Source: Bacteroidales bacterium
GTDB taxonomy: Bacteria; Bacteroidota; Bacteroidia; Bacteroidales; UBA10428
Direction of reading: 5' to 3'
Length of the DNA stretch: 55,376 nucleotides
NCBI GenBank assembly: GCA_016935435.1
Contig: JAFGQZ010000003.1
Coordinates: 1-55,376, forward strand
Shown here: piece after piece, positions 10,101 to 20,404 of the stretch
How the letters are laid out: each line of letters opens with the position of its first letter
Position numbering within the stretch: the stretch's first letter is position 1
The notes under the pieces: generated by a model
Told to the model about the DNA's origin: nothing
Database searches by the model: none
The model's input: only the letters and a program-made list of their open reading frames with translations
Translations under genes and position numbers: made by a program

Positions 10101-10638
10101 CAATATCGCTAATTCCAATGGCATCGAGCATGTCGGTTGTGGTTGCCCACGACTGCCCCTGGTTATATGTTACCCAAAAACCTCCGGAAGGTGCCCCGGC
10201 ATAAATAATATTACTGTCGGCAGGGTGAAACGCCACACAGTTGAGCCTGCCGTTACCGCTTAACGCTGTTGTGCCAATATGATAAGGAGTTTTGTGCGGC
10301 CCTGAAAATTTCCATATTACGGAGTCGCCCGGAGGGGTTACGGCCTGCACAGTAATATTGTCCCAAAGCTCAAGGCTGTTAAGTTTTTCATTTCCTCCGG
10401 CAAGGCGCGGCACCATTAGGAATTCCCAACGCCTGAACTGTTTGTAACCTTTGCCTTTGTTTATTTCACGCCCTTCCCAGTACGATTCAAAGGCAACTTT
10501 CTGCTCCGTAAAAAGGGGCTCTTCGGCAGTGTTCTTAAAAGTGTTCCTGTAATGGTAAAGCCAGGGTTGGGAATAAACCTCAATGTTGCCGACAGCAATT
10601 ATTAATGAAATTAATATTTTAAAACTTTTTGCCATCAA
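7117..10638 (-). CDS. Secreted Asp-box (BNR/sortilin-like) beta-propeller protein with T9SS sorting domain
   Basis: This 1173-residue exported protein has a signal peptide of about 23 residues. Residues ~130-740 carry at least ten Asp-box motifs of the S-x-D/N-x-G-x-x-W/F type (SVDGGQTW, STDGGLTF, SVNGGVSW, SANGGSNW). These are typical of sialidase/VPS10-like propellers, probably two of them. A PKD/Ig-like region follows at about 760-900, then a segment resembling a pre-peptidase/CUB-like beta domain. The type A sorting domain starts near residue 1096 with LLYPNPANG and ends VYRKVIIN. No catalytic set is visible, so an enzymatic role is unsupported; surface binding or structural roles are possible. 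The final codon overlaps a terminator hairpin shared with ferritin. Confidence 0.85.
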   Translation of the reverse strand: MMAKSFKILISLIIAVGNIEVYSQPWLYHYRNTFKNTAEEPLFTEQKVAFESYWEGREINKGKGYKQFRRWEFLMVPRLAGGNEKLNSLELWDNITVQAVTPPGDSVIWKFSGPHKTPYHIGTTALSGNGRLNCVAFHPADSNIIYAGAPSGGFWVTYNQGQSWATTTDMLDAIGISDIAVSHANPSVIFIATGDGDASDTYAIGILKSVDGGQTWQPTSLSLQVTENVFFRRIIMSPLNANIMLATASNGIYRTTDGWQTYSLVMAGNFRDIEFKPGDPNYVYATTFSRSGAARIFRSTNGGVSFLETVAGLNFNNRVERIELAVTRANAAVVYALASDVSNSGLYAVYRSKNSGESWSLMFNNQSENLLGATADGSDVGGQGWYDLALAVSPVNADLVFAGGVNIWKSVNGGVSWTISSVWYHSQRIKYVHADQHMMAFSPHSKTLFTANDGGLYLTYDDGKNWKDISSNLQILQVYRLGTSKLNNNRIVCGNQDNGTFLFNNNEWVEILGGDGMECHFDAGNDNIIYASVYNGSIYKSTDGGLTFTSIKPSPELKGAWITPLVADRQNPSVIYAAYKDVYRSLNAGTSWEKLSTNLCPAEITSLVVAPSDNMHIYAASGFNIYKTGNGGSNWNEISQGLPGLYITSVIVSPNDPNKIWVSMSGYNQGQKVYYSANGGSNWLNYSAGLPNLPVNNLVIRYNSDSEIYAATDNGVFYRNACLDQWVGFSNGLPKVIVNELEITGQGNLLRAATYGRGIWEAVLPPPLESKAAFKTDIARGCTNAPFTLTYTGTYGFDSLVWVHNASEIAYQSPLRDTIIVSYSTPGKRSFQLKHYSDSIETSEIKYEYLDVSNQLEINISPDKFFLCDSSSVQVFVPPGYACTWSPQDGIDSVSGDYVYINPGEDIVYELTAMHGSCISTNEIAIKYMPDKICSAMLLTAGSHGIFSNICATIEEGEPLPGAGTGLNSGCISQDGWCEGEAFIENSLWFKIIVPVSGYLRVLTRGFDSQIALYKAEYCQSLLGQGSYSILAANDDISTTNYNSQVELSNGLIPGDTLYLQVDGSYGGIAGEFFIDVFDGPSKLTAPVIDPAAQILLYPNPANGQIILQMQAFDKMYFRVDFIDETGKTVFSASLESSTGIFEKHIDIHSLKGFYLVRISSDNFVVYRKVIIN

Positions 10639-10762
10639 ATAACGATAAGCTTACCACTGTTAACTGAACTTAAAATTAAGAAATATCGGTAAACTAACGG
10701 TTCTTTTCCTTTTTATAACATACAGTATTAAAAAAATATCTGGCGATTCTTGATAAATCAAT

Positions 10763-10770
10763 TAAATTTG
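10763..10770 (+). promoter_or_regulatory. Putative -7 box of secA
   Basis: TAAATTTG matches TAnnTTTG, about 31 bases before the secA ATG. A -33 element is not clear. Confidence 0.4.
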
Positions 10771-10800
10771 TTGCCCTTGTAAAGAATAAAAAAAATTGCA

Positions 10801-13800
10801 ATGAGCATTTTAAATCTGATTTTAGGAAAAATTCTGGGTAACAAGTCCGACCGCGATATTAAGGAGGTAACCCCTGTTGTTGAAAAAATAAAAGAAGCAT
10901 ACCAAACCGTTATTAACCTTAGCAACGACCAGTTAAGGGAAAAATCGGGCGAACTTAAAAAACATATTGGCAACGCGCTGTCACCGGTACAAAGTAAAAT
11001 AGACGAACTAAAAAATAGCGCTGAAAGTGAGGAAGATATATCGAAAAAAGAAAGTTATTACGACCAGATCGACAAGCTTGAAAAAGAAATAAACCAAAAA
11101 ATTGAACAGGCACTTGACGAAGTTTTGCCCCAGGCTTTTGCTGTTATCAAAGAAACTGCCCGCCGTTTTAAAGAAAATGAATATATAGAAGTAACAGCTA
11201 CCGATTTCGATCGCGATTTAGCTGCAAGGCACGAGCATGTTGAGATACACAACAACAAAGCCCGTTTTTACAATTCGTGGATGGCCGGGGGGAACAAAAT
11301 TACCTGGGACATGGTTCACTACGATGTTCAGCTTATTGGTGGTGTGGTACTGCACAAAGGGAAAATTTCTGAAATGGCAACCGGCGAAGGAAAAACCCTG
11401 GTGGCAACCCTGCCCGTGTTCTTAAATGCCCTTGCCGGCATGGGCGTTCACGTTGTTACAGTAAACGACTATCTGGCCAAGCGCGACTCTGAGTGGATGG
11501 GCCCCTTATACGAGTTCCATGGTTTGTCGGTCGATTGTATCGACAAGCACCAGCCCAACTCAACCGAAAGGCGTAAAGCATATTTGGCCGATATTACATT
11601 TGGCACCAACAACGAATTTGGTTTCGATTACCTCCGCGACAATATGGCCATAAGCACTGCCGATTTAGTGCAGCGCAAACACCATTATGCCATAGTTGAC
11701 GAGGTCGATTCGGTACTTATCGACGATGCCCGTACCCCCTTAATTATTTCGGGGCCGGTACCACGTGGCGAAAACCAGGAGTTCGAAGAATTTATGCCCC
11801 GGGTTGAAAAACTGGTTAATGCCCAGCGCAAACTTGTAACCGAAATGCTTGCCGATGCCCGGAAACTTATTGGCTCCGGCGACAAAGAAAAAGGCGGGTT
11901 CAAGCTTCTTCAGGCCTTCAAGGGGCTGCCCAAAAACAAAGCCCTTATTAAATTCTTAAGCGAGGAAGGCATGAAAGCCCTGCTGCTAAAAACAGAAAAT
12001 TTTTACATGCAGGATTCAAGCAAGAATATGCACAAAGTTACCGATGAACTGTTTTTTGTTATCGACGAAAAATTAAACTCTGTCGATTTAACCGACAAAG
12101 GAGTTGAAACAATTACATCATCGACCGAAGATTCGGCCTTCTTTATACTGCCCGATATCGGTTCTGAAATTGCAGAACTCGAAAAATCGGGCTTGTCGGA
12201 ACAGGAAATGCTTTCAAGAAAAGACAAACTTGTTCAGGACTATGCCGTTAAATCGGAAAGGATACATACTGTTAACCAGTTGCTGAAGGCCTATGCCATG
12301 TTCGAAAAAGATGTGGAATATGTTGTTATCGACAACAAAGTGAAAATTGTTGACGAGCAAACAGGCCGTATTATGGAAGGCCGCCGCTACAGCGATGGGC
12401 TACACCAGGCAATTGAAGCTAAAGAACGTGTAAAAGTTGAAGCTGCCACACAAACCTATGCAACCATTACGCTGCAAAACTATTTCAGGATGTACCATAA
12501 ACTGGCAGGTATGACCGGTACAGCCGAAACCGAAGCCGGCGAACTATGGAATATTTACAAGCTCGATGTTGTGGTAATTCCTACAAACCGACCGATTGTC
12601 AGAAAAGATCACGAGGATTTGGTTTATAAAACCAAGCGCGAAAAATACAATGCTGTAATCGACGAGTGTGCAAACCTTGTAAAGAATGGCCGCCCTGTGC
12701 TAGTTGGCACAACCTCCGTTGAAATATCGGAATTACTGAGCCGAATGTTAAAAATGCGCGGTATTAAACACAATGTTTTAAATGCCAAACTGCACCAGCG
12801 CGAAGCTGATATTGTTGCCGAAGCAGGTAAAGCCGGTACTGTAACAATTGCCACCAATATGGCTGGTAGGGGAACCGACATTAAACTCTCGGCAGAAGTG
12901 AAAGCTGCCGGCGGGTTGGCAATAATTGGCACCGAAAGGCACGAATCGCGAAGGGTCGATCGCCAGTTGCGCGGACGTTCGGGCCGTCAGGGAGACCCGG
13001 GCACATCGCAGTTTTATGTTTCGCTCGAAGACGATCTTATGCGATTGTTCGGCAGCGACCGCATTGCCACATTAATGGACCGAATGGGCCTCAAAGAGGG
13101 CGAAGTAATCCAACATGGCATGATTACCCGCTCTATCGAAAGGGCACAGAAAAAAGTTGAAGAAAACAACTTTGGCATTCGTAAGCGGCTGCTCGAATAC
13201 GACGATGTAATGAACAACCAGCGCGAAGTTATTTACAAAAAACGCCGGCACGCCCTCTATGGGGAACGAATTCAGGTTGACGTGGCCAATATGATGTACG
13301 ATGTATGCGAAAGTGTTGCCGAAACCTGTCACGGTAACATGGAATACGAAGAATTTAATTTTGAAGTATTGCGTGCCTTATCGATATCGGCCCCATTTTC
13401 AGAACATGAATTTTTAAGCCTGAACACTACAGAAATAGCAGAAAAACTTTATATTGCCGTGCGCCAGTCGTATAGACGCAAGCTCGAAGGCATTAAAAAA
13501 CAGGCACTGCCCATTATTAAACACGTTTATGAGCACCAGGCCAAGGCATACGAGAACATTCTTGTGCCCATTTCCGATGGCATTAAGACTTACAACATTG
13601 TTACCAACCTCGAGAAAAACGTCAACACAGGATGCGACGAGCTAATTCGCTCGTACGAAAAAGCAATATGCCTGATTAGCATTGATGAAAACTGGAAAGA
13701 ACACCTAAGGGAGCTCGACGATTTGAAGCAATCGGTACAAAATGCAACTTACGAACAGAAAGACCCCCTTTTGATATACAAATTCGAATCGTTTGAGTTG

Positions 13801-14106
13801 TTCAAAACCATGCTCGATGTTGTAAACAAACAGGTTGTTGGCATACTCATGAAGGGACAACTGCCGTTGGCCGACCCTAACGAAGTTCGCAGGGGCGAAG
13901 AACCGAGGCGTACTAATATGGGCAACCTTAGAGCCAGCAAAAGCGAATATGGCTCATCGTTCAGGGGAGGGCAAGATGGCGAAAGACAGGAAGAACGAAA
14001 AGCACAACCCGTGCGTGTTGAGAAAAAAGTGGGCCGTAACGACCCCTGTCCATGCGGAAGTGGCAAAAAATACAAAAACTGCCACGGCGCAGGCATTTCT
14101 GAATAA
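10801..14106 (+). CDS. secA: Preprotein translocase ATPase SecA
   Basis: Motor that drives unfolded preproteins through SecYEG. At 1101 residues it has the long Bacteroidota form. Walker A ([11 protein letters not shown]) is near residue 195 and the DEVDSVLID box near 300. The GRGTDIKLS motif and the [13 protein letters not shown] motif of the second ATPase lobe are present. Extra residues compared with E. coli SecA lie between the two lobes and near the C-terminus. The end carries the zinc-binding SecB-contact tail ([13 protein letters not shown], from ~residue 1084). It is a single transcription unit with a promoter-like box 31 bases upstream. Confidence 0.97.
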   Translation: MSILNLILGKILGNKSDRDIKEVTPVVEKIKEAYQTVINLSNDQLREKSGELKKHIGNALSPVQSKIDELKNSAESEEDISKKESYYDQIDKLEKEINQKIEQALDEVLPQAFAVIKETARRFKENEYIEVTATDFDRDLAARHEHVEIHNNKARFYNSWMAGGNKITWDMVHYDVQLIGGVVLHKGKISEMATGEGKTLVATLPVFLNALAGMGVHVVTVNDYLAKRDSEWMGPLYEFHGLSVDCIDKHQPNSTERRKAYLADITFGTNNEFGFDYLRDNMAISTADLVQRKHHYAIVDEVDSVLIDDARTPLIISGPVPRGENQEFEEFMPRVEKLVNAQRKLVTEMLADARKLIGSGDKEKGGFKLLQAFKGLPKNKALIKFLSEEGMKALLLKTENFYMQDSSKNMHKVTDELFFVIDEKLNSVDLTDKGVETITSSTEDSAFFILPDIGSEIAELEKSGLSEQEMLSRKDKLVQDYAVKSERIHTVNQLLKAYAMFEKDVEYVVIDNKVKIVDEQTGRIMEGRRYSDGLHQAIEAKERVKVEAATQTYATITLQNYFRMYHKLAGMTGTAETEAGELWNIYKLDVVVIPTNRPIVRKDHEDLVYKTKREKYNAVIDECANLVKNGRPVLVGTTSVEISELLSRMLKMRGIKHNVLNAKLHQREADIVAEAGKAGTVTIATNMAGRGTDIKLSAEVKAAGGLAIIGTERHESRRVDRQLRGRSGRQGDPGTSQFYVSLEDDLMRLFGSDRIATLMDRMGLKEGEVIQHGMITRSIERAQKKVEENNFGIRKRLLEYDDVMNNQREVIYKKRRHALYGERIQVDVANMMYDVCESVAETCHGNMEYEEFNFEVLRALSISAPFSEHEFLSLNTTEIAEKLYIAVRQSYRRKLEGIKKQALPIIKHVYEHQAKAYENILVPISDGIKTYNIVTNLEKNVNTGCDELIRSYEKAICLISIDENWKEHLRELDDLKQSVQNATYEQKDPLLIYKFESFELFKTMLDVVNKQVVGILMKGQLPLADPNEVRRGEEPRRTNMGNLRASKSEYGSSFRGGQDGERQEERKAQPVRVEKKVGRNDPCPCGSGKKYKNCHGAGISE

Positions 14107-14537
14107 CTATTTGCTCAATTGGGTGTTGAATTAAGCATCTGATTATTGAGAGGGAATTTTCAGGGAATACAGCGTTTTTTTAGATATTACGTATCCATTC
14201 TGAAAGCCTGTTTCTTTTCAAGATTTCATTTCAAAATGGGTTTACTGTGATTAATTGGATGCAAATTGGACAGGTTTAATAAAAGAAAGATTTGGGGTTC
14301 TCAATATCGCTTATAGCACTTTTAACCCTTAAAAATTTGTGATACAGAAAAAACGTTTGAAATTCTTTCAATGCAAGCCCCACACCGTTGCCAAACACTT
14401 GCCTTTTTACAAAGCCCGGCTTATGTACTTATTTACCCACTTCTACGATTCTAATTAACAACTCTGCAACAAATATTTAGTTTTGGGATATTCCTCTTTT
14501 TACTTTGACAATTATTTATCAACAAAAATTAAAAGGA
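14107..14537. other. 431-base intergenic region between secA and the sensor operon
   Basis: It is AT-rich and no coding frame is convincing. It includes a short GC-richer part around 14370-14420 (CACCGTTGCCAAACACTTG) of a kind often seen in Bacteroidota intergenic repeats. Its only other feature is the promoter-like box near its end. Confidence 0.5.
14478..14485 (+). promoter_or_regulatory. Putative -7 box for the exported-protein/LytS/LytTR operon
   Basis: TAGTTTTG matches TAnnTTTG, about 52 bases before the ATG at 14538. Motif match only. Confidence 0.35.
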
Positions 14538-15356
14538 ATGAAAACTTTATTTGTTTGTTTTACAGCAGCATTTGCCCTTGCAATTAATGCAACAAACGCT
14601 CAAAGAAAAAACTTTATAGAATATCTTAATCAATTACCTGAGGGCTTAGTCCTTGATAATTCAAAAATTCGGTCGTACCATATTACAACTGATTACTTAG
14701 ATTATGATCTTAAAGGTAATTTTCTCAGAAAAACGAATATTGCAGGCGATTATACTTGTGGATTAACAGACAATTCTGTCAGGTGGAACAATGTATTTGT
14801 GTCGTCAATAAATGATTTGGGACAACCATATAGTAAAAAGCAAGATTATCTTGAAAATTACACATACATACCTACTACCGAAATTCTGGGCAAGGATTTT
14901 TTCAGTAAAATGCCGGAAGATGAAGGTATGAGAATGAAAAATCTTTTTTGGGATATGTTCATGTTACAAGGGATAGCATACTGGTACTGGGATTCATTAA
15001 AGCTAAACCACGATTATTATGCTGAAGGACTGAATACTTCGGTAAACCTCGCCGGTAAAGGAACTTTCAAAAATAACGACTTTAAAATAAAATGGCTCGG
15101 GATAACATCGATAAATAATGAAATTTACGCCATTTTTAAGTATTCTACCATGAACAATAAAGTCAATGTTGAAATGGAAAACCTTACAATGAGTGGCAGA
15201 AGTCATTACTGGGGCGAAATATATGTCTCTCTTGAAGATAAACATATAGAATATGCCACCCTTACGGAAGATGTTATTACCGACCTTATGATAACAGGAC
15301 AACCAAGACAAATTGGTTATGGGGTGAGGCACATTACTTTATCAAGAACTAAATAG
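14538..15356 (+). CDS. Exported protein of unknown function, first gene of a two-component operon
   Basis: A 272-residue protein from the ATG at 14538, preceded by AAAAGG; a TTG at 14505 would give a non-signal extension. The first ~22 residues form a clear signal peptide ending in NATNAQ. The rest is soluble and rich in aromatic residues and beta-prone segments. I recognise no family. It lies 9 bases before a LytS-type kinase gene, so it may act as the periplasmic sensor partner or reporter for that system. Base composition is more AT-rich than that of neighbouring housekeeping genes. Confidence 0.7.
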   Translation: MKTLFVCFTAAFALAINATNAQRKNFIEYLNQLPEGLVLDNSKIRSYHITTDYLDYDLKGNFLRKTNIAGDYTCGLTDNSVRWNNVFVSSINDLGQPYSKKQDYLENYTYIPTTEILGKDFFSKMPEDEGMRMKNLFWDMFMLQGIAYWYWDSLKLNHDYYAEGLNTSVNLAGKGTFKNNDFKIKWLGITSINNEIYAIFKYSTMNNKVNVEMENLTMSGRSHYWGEIYVSLEDKHIEYATLTEDVITDLMITGQPRQIGYGVRHITLSRTK

Positions 15357-15365
15357 GTTACTGAC

Positions 15366-16412
15366 ATGAAAAAACTAAATTCAAAAGCAAGATTTTGGGT
15401 TCTATACCATGTAGGTTTGCTGATTATAAGTGCAATAATTTCATTGGTAATGAAATATCATCAAACCGGCAATGCGCTTCATCCAACCGCCATAGTGGCA
15501 TTTTTAACGATTTTATTAATGTCTGCCAGTATCGGGTATATGACTATTTTTATGGTAAATAAAGCAAAAGAATATAATCAACCTCAAATAAATAAAAAGA
15601 TTTTACCGGCACTATTAATATTTTATATCATAGCTTACTTAATCGCTAATTTATCAATTACTATTGGTAATTTCGTATGGTTTCTATATTCAAACAGAGA
15701 TTTATCGGAATTTTGGGCTCACCTTTTCAAGTATGAGCTGACCTATTCGAGTAAACAATTCTTTATTTGGCTGATGTTTTTTACCATAGCATTTTTCTAC
15801 ATTTTATGGCAAAAGTCGGTTAACAAAGAACAAAAACTTCGTGAAGAAAACCTGAAATACAAATATCAGAATTTAAAATCGCAGGTCAACCCCCATTTTC
15901 TGTTTAACAGCCTCAATACCCTTTCTGAAATAGTGTATGAAGATGCCAAAAAAGCAGATAACTACATTCAAAAACTATCAGGAATTTACAGGTATATTTT
16001 AGAAAATGAGGAAAATGACTTGATACCTTTAGATCGAGAACTAGAATTTGTTAAACAATATTTCAGCCTGCAAAAGGACCGCAATAACGATAAAATATTG
16101 TTAGAGATGGACTTTCAAAATACCGGCAGGTTTAAAATAATGCCAGTATCTTTACAAATACTGGTCGAAAATGCCTTAAAACACAATTCTATGTCGCAGG
16201 AAAGCCCTTTGAAGATTCAAATATACAACAGTAACGGGTATGTTGTGGTTTCTAATGTCATACAGAAAAAAAACATATTTGAAAGTTCACCTCAAACAGG
16301 ATTATTGAATTTAAGAGAGAGGGCAAAGCTGATTATGGGCAAGGAGCTTATCGTTACCCAGGAAGACAATTATTTTACAGTTAAATTGCCTGTTATTGAA
16401 ACTTGTATATGA
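15366..16412 (+). CDS. LytS/YehU-family sensor histidine kinase
   Basis: Membrane histidine kinase of 348 residues. Four hydrophobic segments occupy about residues 10-150. A short coiled linker follows, then the His_kinase family motif QVNPHFLFNSLN with the phosphoacceptor H177. A HATPase domain follows, with an N-box VENALKHNS and the G-box GLLNLRERAKLIMG. No separate periplasmic sensor domain is present, so the signal probably comes through the membrane part or the exported protein encoded just upstream. It overlaps the next gene by ATGA. Confidence 0.92.
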   Translation: MKKLNSKARFWVLYHVGLLIISAIISLVMKYHQTGNALHPTAIVAFLTILLMSASIGYMTIFMVNKAKEYNQPQINKKILPALLIFYIIAYLIANLSITIGNFVWFLYSNRDLSEFWAHLFKYELTYSSKQFFIWLMFFTIAFFYILWQKSVNKEQKLREENLKYKYQNLKSQVNPHFLFNSLNTLSEIVYEDAKKADNYIQKLSGIYRYILENEENDLIPLDRELEFVKQYFSLQKDRNNDKILLEMDFQNTGRFKIMPVSLQILVENALKHNSMSQESPLKIQIYNSNGYVVVSNVIQKKNIFESSPQTGLLNLRERAKLIMGKELIVTQEDNYFTVKLPVIETCI

Positions 16413-17161
16413 AAGTACTGATTATAGAAGATGAACGGCCAGCTTATCAGAAACTTAAACGGTTGCTGGAAGATATAGATTCGAATATTGAAATTGTTAA
16501 TGTATTAAAATCTGTTGAACAAGCCATAAACTGGTTTCTCCAAAATCCGGTACCCGACCTCATATTTATGGATATACAGCTTGAAGATGGAATTTGCTTT
16601 GAAATTTTTGAAAAATGCACCATAAAAACCCCGGTAATTTTCATAACCGCATTTGATGAATACACTTTAAAAGCTTTCAAAGTAAATAGTGTCGATTATC
16701 TTTTAAAACCCATTGTGTTTGAGGAACTAAAAAATGCAATTGAAAAATTCAGTGAATTTCACCGACAGAATACCAATATAACAAAACTTGAATCGGTTAT
16801 AAATCAATTGCATATAAAAACAAAAGAGCGTTTTCTTATTAAAATAGGGGAACACTACAAATCAGTGCAAACAAACAATATCAATTGTTTTTTCATAAAG
16901 GAACGGTGCAATTTTATTTTTGTCAATACCGGTAAAAGCTATCCGGTTGAATATTCGCTCGATAAAATAGAACAATTGATAGACTCAGGTTTATTTTTCA
17001 GGGTAAACAGGAATTTTATTGTTAATTTTTCGGCAATCCTTGATATTATTGCTTATTCATCGAGCAGGTTGAAAATTATTCTTAACAGTTGGAACGAAAA
17101 AGATGAGATATTAGTAAGCAGGGAACGGGTATCGGATTTTAAAAAATGGATAGACCGATAA
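16409..17161 (+). CDS. LytTR-family response regulator
   Basis: 250 residues from the ATG at 16409, which overlaps the kinase stop as ATGA (translational coupling). The receiver domain has the acidic pocket E7/D8, the phosphoacceptor D55 in LIFMDIQLEDG, the conserved T in ITAFDEY and the K in LLKP. Residues ~135-250 form the LytTR DNA-binding domain (FFRVNRNFIVN near the end). It should be phosphorylated by the kinase encoded just before it. No binding sites could be assigned. Confidence 0.94.
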   Translation: MKVLIIEDERPAYQKLKRLLEDIDSNIEIVNVLKSVEQAINWFLQNPVPDLIFMDIQLEDGICFEIFEKCTIKTPVIFITAFDEYTLKAFKVNSVDYLLKPIVFEELKNAIEKFSEFHRQNTNITKLESVINQLHIKTKERFLIKIGEHYKSVQTNNINCFFIKERCNFIFVNTGKSYPVEYSLDKIEQLIDSGLFFRVNRNFIVNFSAILDIIAYSSSRLKIILNSWNEKDEILVSRERVSDFKKWIDR

Positions 17162-17437
17162 GTGTTTCTATAGGGTGAGATATTTACATATAGGGTTAAA
17201 ATATTATAGATAGTCTGGAAAAAAAAGCCGGCACACAACAGGCAACATTGCCAAATGTTGCCATTATAATATAATATACAGCCCGGGGCCCAATACGCGA
17301 ACTGCTCATTCATTTATATTTTCTTTAGCCGAAATGCGTTTTTTTAATTGTTTTTAATACTTTTATCTTTTGCACACTACATTACCATATTAGTGCGTTT
17401 AGTATATTAATTATTCATCAAATTCTACATGTTTATT

Positions 17438-20266
17438 ATGAAACAATTTTTGAGAATTCACACAGCCCTTGTGTTGTTTGTCTATTTACTAAGCATTTCT
17501 GCTTATGCGCAACCAACGAAAATTCCGGTAAACCCCGATGTAAAGTTTGGCAAACTCGACAACGGGCTTACTTATTACATCCAAAAAAACAAAAAGCCGG
17601 CAAACCGGGTTGAATTCAGGTTGGCCGTAAATGCCGGGTCGGTGCAGGAAGACAATAAACAAATTGGCATGGCACATTTTGTTGAACACATGTGCTTTAA
17701 CGGTACCGAAAATTTCCCAAAAAACAACTTAATCCATTATCTACAGGCTATGGGGGCCAATTTTGGACCCGATATAAATGGTTATACTTCTTTTGAAGAA
17801 ACCGTTTATATGTTATCGGTTGCCAGCGATTCGGCCAGCATTGTCGATAGCACCATGCTAATTATGCTCGACTGGGCCCATGCTGTTACTTTCGACCCCC
17901 TGGAATTGGAAAAAGAACGGGGCGTAATCCTTGAAGAATGGCGTATTGGCCGTGGAGCAGGACAACGTATGAGGGACAAGTATATTCCGGTTTTGCTTAA
18001 GGGCTCAAAGTATGCCGAAAGGTTGCCCATTGGCACAAAAGAATCGATTGAAAGCACCCCTTACGACGATATTGTACGTTTTTATAAAACATGGTACCGG
18101 CCAGAACTGATGGCATTTGTTGTTGTTGGCGATATCGACCCCGATGAGATGGAAGCTAAAATTAAAGCCAGGTTCTCAAAAATTAAAAAATCAGATTCGC
18201 CTGTTGAAAAAGAACAATACAGCATAGAAGACAATAAAGAACCACTTGTTGCCATTGTTTCGGACAAAGAAAATACCCAAACAGTTATAAGCTTGTCGTA
18301 CAAATCGGATAATATCCATAAAATTGAAACGCTCGACGACTTTCTGGCATTATTTGAGCGCAGCATTTTCGCAGCAATGCTTAACGACCGCCTTGAAGAA
18401 ATCAGCAAAAAGGCCGATGCCCCGTTTTTATATGCCTACGGCTATTACGGGAAACTATGGGTAAGGCCGCGCGAGGCATTCCAGGTTAGCATGTATGCCA
18501 AACAAGACCGAATTGCCGATGCCTTAACTGTATGCCTCACAGAAAACGAAAGGGTTAAACGCTATGGGTTCACCGAAGCCGAATTGGAACGCAATAAGAA
18601 GAAAATGCTGAGCAGTCTCGAAAATGCATACCTCGACAAAGACAACCAGGAGTCGTCGAACCTTACCTGGCAATATGTTTACAATTTCCTGGAAAACGAG
18701 CCTATGCCGGGCATAGAATTTCAATATAAGTTCATTAAAGAGAATATCGACAAAATAAAACTCGAAAATATAAATAAACTAGCCCAAAAGTGGATACGTA
18801 ACGAAAACCAGGTGTTGGTTTTACAAGGAATTGAAAAAGAAGGTTTTGCACTACCTTCGGAACAGGAAATAAAAAACATACTGGCAAGTTCTTCCAGCCT
18901 GGTTGTTGAACCATACACCGAGAATACAGTAAATTCAGAACTATTTACACAAAATGTGGCCCCCGGAAAAGTTGTTTCAACCAATGTAAAAGAAAGCATT
19001 GGCCTCACCGAAATTACGCTTAGCAACGGTTTGAAAGTTTTGCTCAAACCAACAACTTTCAAGAACAACGAAATATTAATGTCGGCATATGCCGAAGGCG
19101 GCACTTCGCGTTTTTCGCACAGCTATAAACTGGCAAGCAGTTTTACTTCATCGGTAATTTACGAAAGTGGCGTAAGCAATTTTAACCGCATTGAGCTCGA
19201 AAAAGCCCTGGCTGGCAAACAGGTTAATGTTGGCCCTTATGTTTCGCCATTATACAGCGGGTTTAACGGAAGTTCGTCGGTTGCCGATTTCGAAACTATG
19301 CTGCAATTAACAAACCTTTACTTTACAAACCCCAGAATCGATGAGCCTGCCTTCAACACAGTTGTAACACAACGTAAAGAGATGTACAAAAATGCACTCT
19401 CGAACCCAATAAGGTATTTTTACAACCAGGCACAGTATATCATGTACAACCATCATCCCGAAACACCCGGAGTATTGCCGGTGGAGAAAGACTGGGAAAA
19501 CCTGTCGCTGGAACAAATCCGCGAAATCTATTCGAAAAGTTTCGATAATGCGGCAAACTTTACTTTTATGTTTGTTGGTTCGTTTAAGAACGAAGAAATT
19601 ATCCCCTTGCTTGAAAAATACCTTGGCAGCCTTCCATCGTCGGCAGAAAAATCGGCTTTTGTCGATAAAAATATCCGCCCGGTTGCCGGCCCTCTGAACG
19701 AGGCCGTTTACAAAGGCACCGATCCGAAGAGCTATGTAATTTTAAGCCTTACTGCCGAAACCGAATGGTCGAAGCGCGAATCGCATGGTTTTTGGAGCCT
19801 TTGCCAAATATTGCAACGTGTGCTGACCGATAAGCTGCGCGAAGAAATGAGCGGTGTTTATGGTTTTGGCATTTCTGGCGATGTAACCAAAGACCCTTAC
19901 GAAAGCTATTATTTCCAGGTAATTATACCCTGTGGCCCCGAAAATGCCGAAAGGTTGGTTGCTGCTACACTGGAAGAACTTGAACGAATGAAAACCGATG
20001 GGCCTACCCAAGACGAGCTAGATAAGGAAATTACCACGCAACGCCGTGCCGAAGAAAAAAACCTGGAAGACAACAGCAACTGGATTTGGCGGCTTAACCG
20101 CATGTACCAGGTCGATAAAGAACTGGGCAGGGCAGAAAAACCTTACGAACTTTGCGAAATGCTCACTATTGACCTGATGAGGGAAATGGCCCAAAAGTAC
20201 CTGAAAACCGAAAATATGGTTCGCATAACCTTATATCCTGAGGGTTATGAGAAAGAAAGCAAATAG
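17438..20266 (+). CDS. Exported M16-family zinc metallopeptidase (pitrilysin/insulinase type)
   Basis: About 942 residues; the ATG at 17438 gives a clean signal peptide ending in SAYAQ, though an ATG nine bases earlier is also possible. The active N-terminal M16 domain has the inverted zinc motif HFVEH (H, E and H about 80 residues in). The third ligand is in ELEKERGVILEEW about 80 residues later. A second, inactive M16 half follows, with the R/Y-type substrate-binding segment (LREEMSGVYGFGISG). The two-half organisation in one chain matches the ~930-residue bacterial periplasmic PqqL-like group. Probable role: degradation of peptides in the periplasm. It is monocistronic with its own terminator. 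Confidence 0.93.
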   Translation: MKQFLRIHTALVLFVYLLSISAYAQPTKIPVNPDVKFGKLDNGLTYYIQKNKKPANRVEFRLAVNAGSVQEDNKQIGMAHFVEHMCFNGTENFPKNNLIHYLQAMGANFGPDINGYTSFEETVYMLSVASDSASIVDSTMLIMLDWAHAVTFDPLELEKERGVILEEWRIGRGAGQRMRDKYIPVLLKGSKYAERLPIGTKESIESTPYDDIVRFYKTWYRPELMAFVVVGDIDPDEMEAKIKARFSKIKKSDSPVEKEQYSIEDNKEPLVAIVSDKENTQTVISLSYKSDNIHKIETLDDFLALFERSIFAAMLNDRLEEISKKADAPFLYAYGYYGKLWVRPREAFQVSMYAKQDRIADALTVCLTENERVKRYGFTEAELERNKKKMLSSLENAYLDKDNQESSNLTWQYVYNFLENEPMPGIEFQYKFIKENIDKIKLENINKLAQKWIRNENQVLVLQGIEKEGFALPSEQEIKNILASSSSLVVEPYTENTVNSELFTQNVAPGKVVSTNVKESIGLTEITLSNGLKVLLKPTTFKNNEILMSAYAEGGTSRFSHSYKLASSFTSSVIYESGVSNFNRIELEKALAGKQVNVGPYVSPLYSGFNGSSSVADFETMLQLTNLYFTNPRIDEPAFNTVVTQRKEMYKNALSNPIRYFYNQAQYIMYNHHPETPGVLPVEKDWENLSLEQIREIYSKSFDNAANFTFMFVGSFKNEEIIPLLEKYLGSLPSSAEKSAFVDKNIRPVAGPLNEAVYKGTDPKSYVILSLTAETEWSKRESHGFWSLCQILQRVLTDKLREEMSGVYGFGISGDVTKDPYESYYFQVIIPCGPENAERLVAATLEELERMKTDGPTQDELDKEITTQRRAEEKNLEDNSNWIWRLNRMYQVDKELGRAEKPYELCEMLTIDLMREMAQKYLKTENMVRITLYPEGYEKESK

Positions 20267-20336
20267 GCGCTCAGATAGTGCCAATAATTTCGAACTTTAA
20301 AAGTTTGTAAATAAGATATAGTCAGTATTTGGACAC

Positions 20337-20374
20337 AAAAGAGTTAATTGAAAATTATTTCAGTTAACTCTTTT
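20337..20374 (+). terminator. Terminator after the M16 peptidase gene
   Basis: AAAAGAGTTAA (20337-20347) pairs perfectly with TTAACTCTTTT (20364-20374), with a T-rich continuation. Confidence 0.7.
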
Positions 20375-20404
20375 ATATTTATTAAAACTTCAAAAAAGAG
20401 CTTG

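Noticed and set aside
14370..14420. Possible dispersed repeat resembling 40565-40590
   Set aside because: Only a short stretch around GTTGCCAAACAC/GTTGGCAAACG is similar, in different orientation. This is not enough to call a repeat family.
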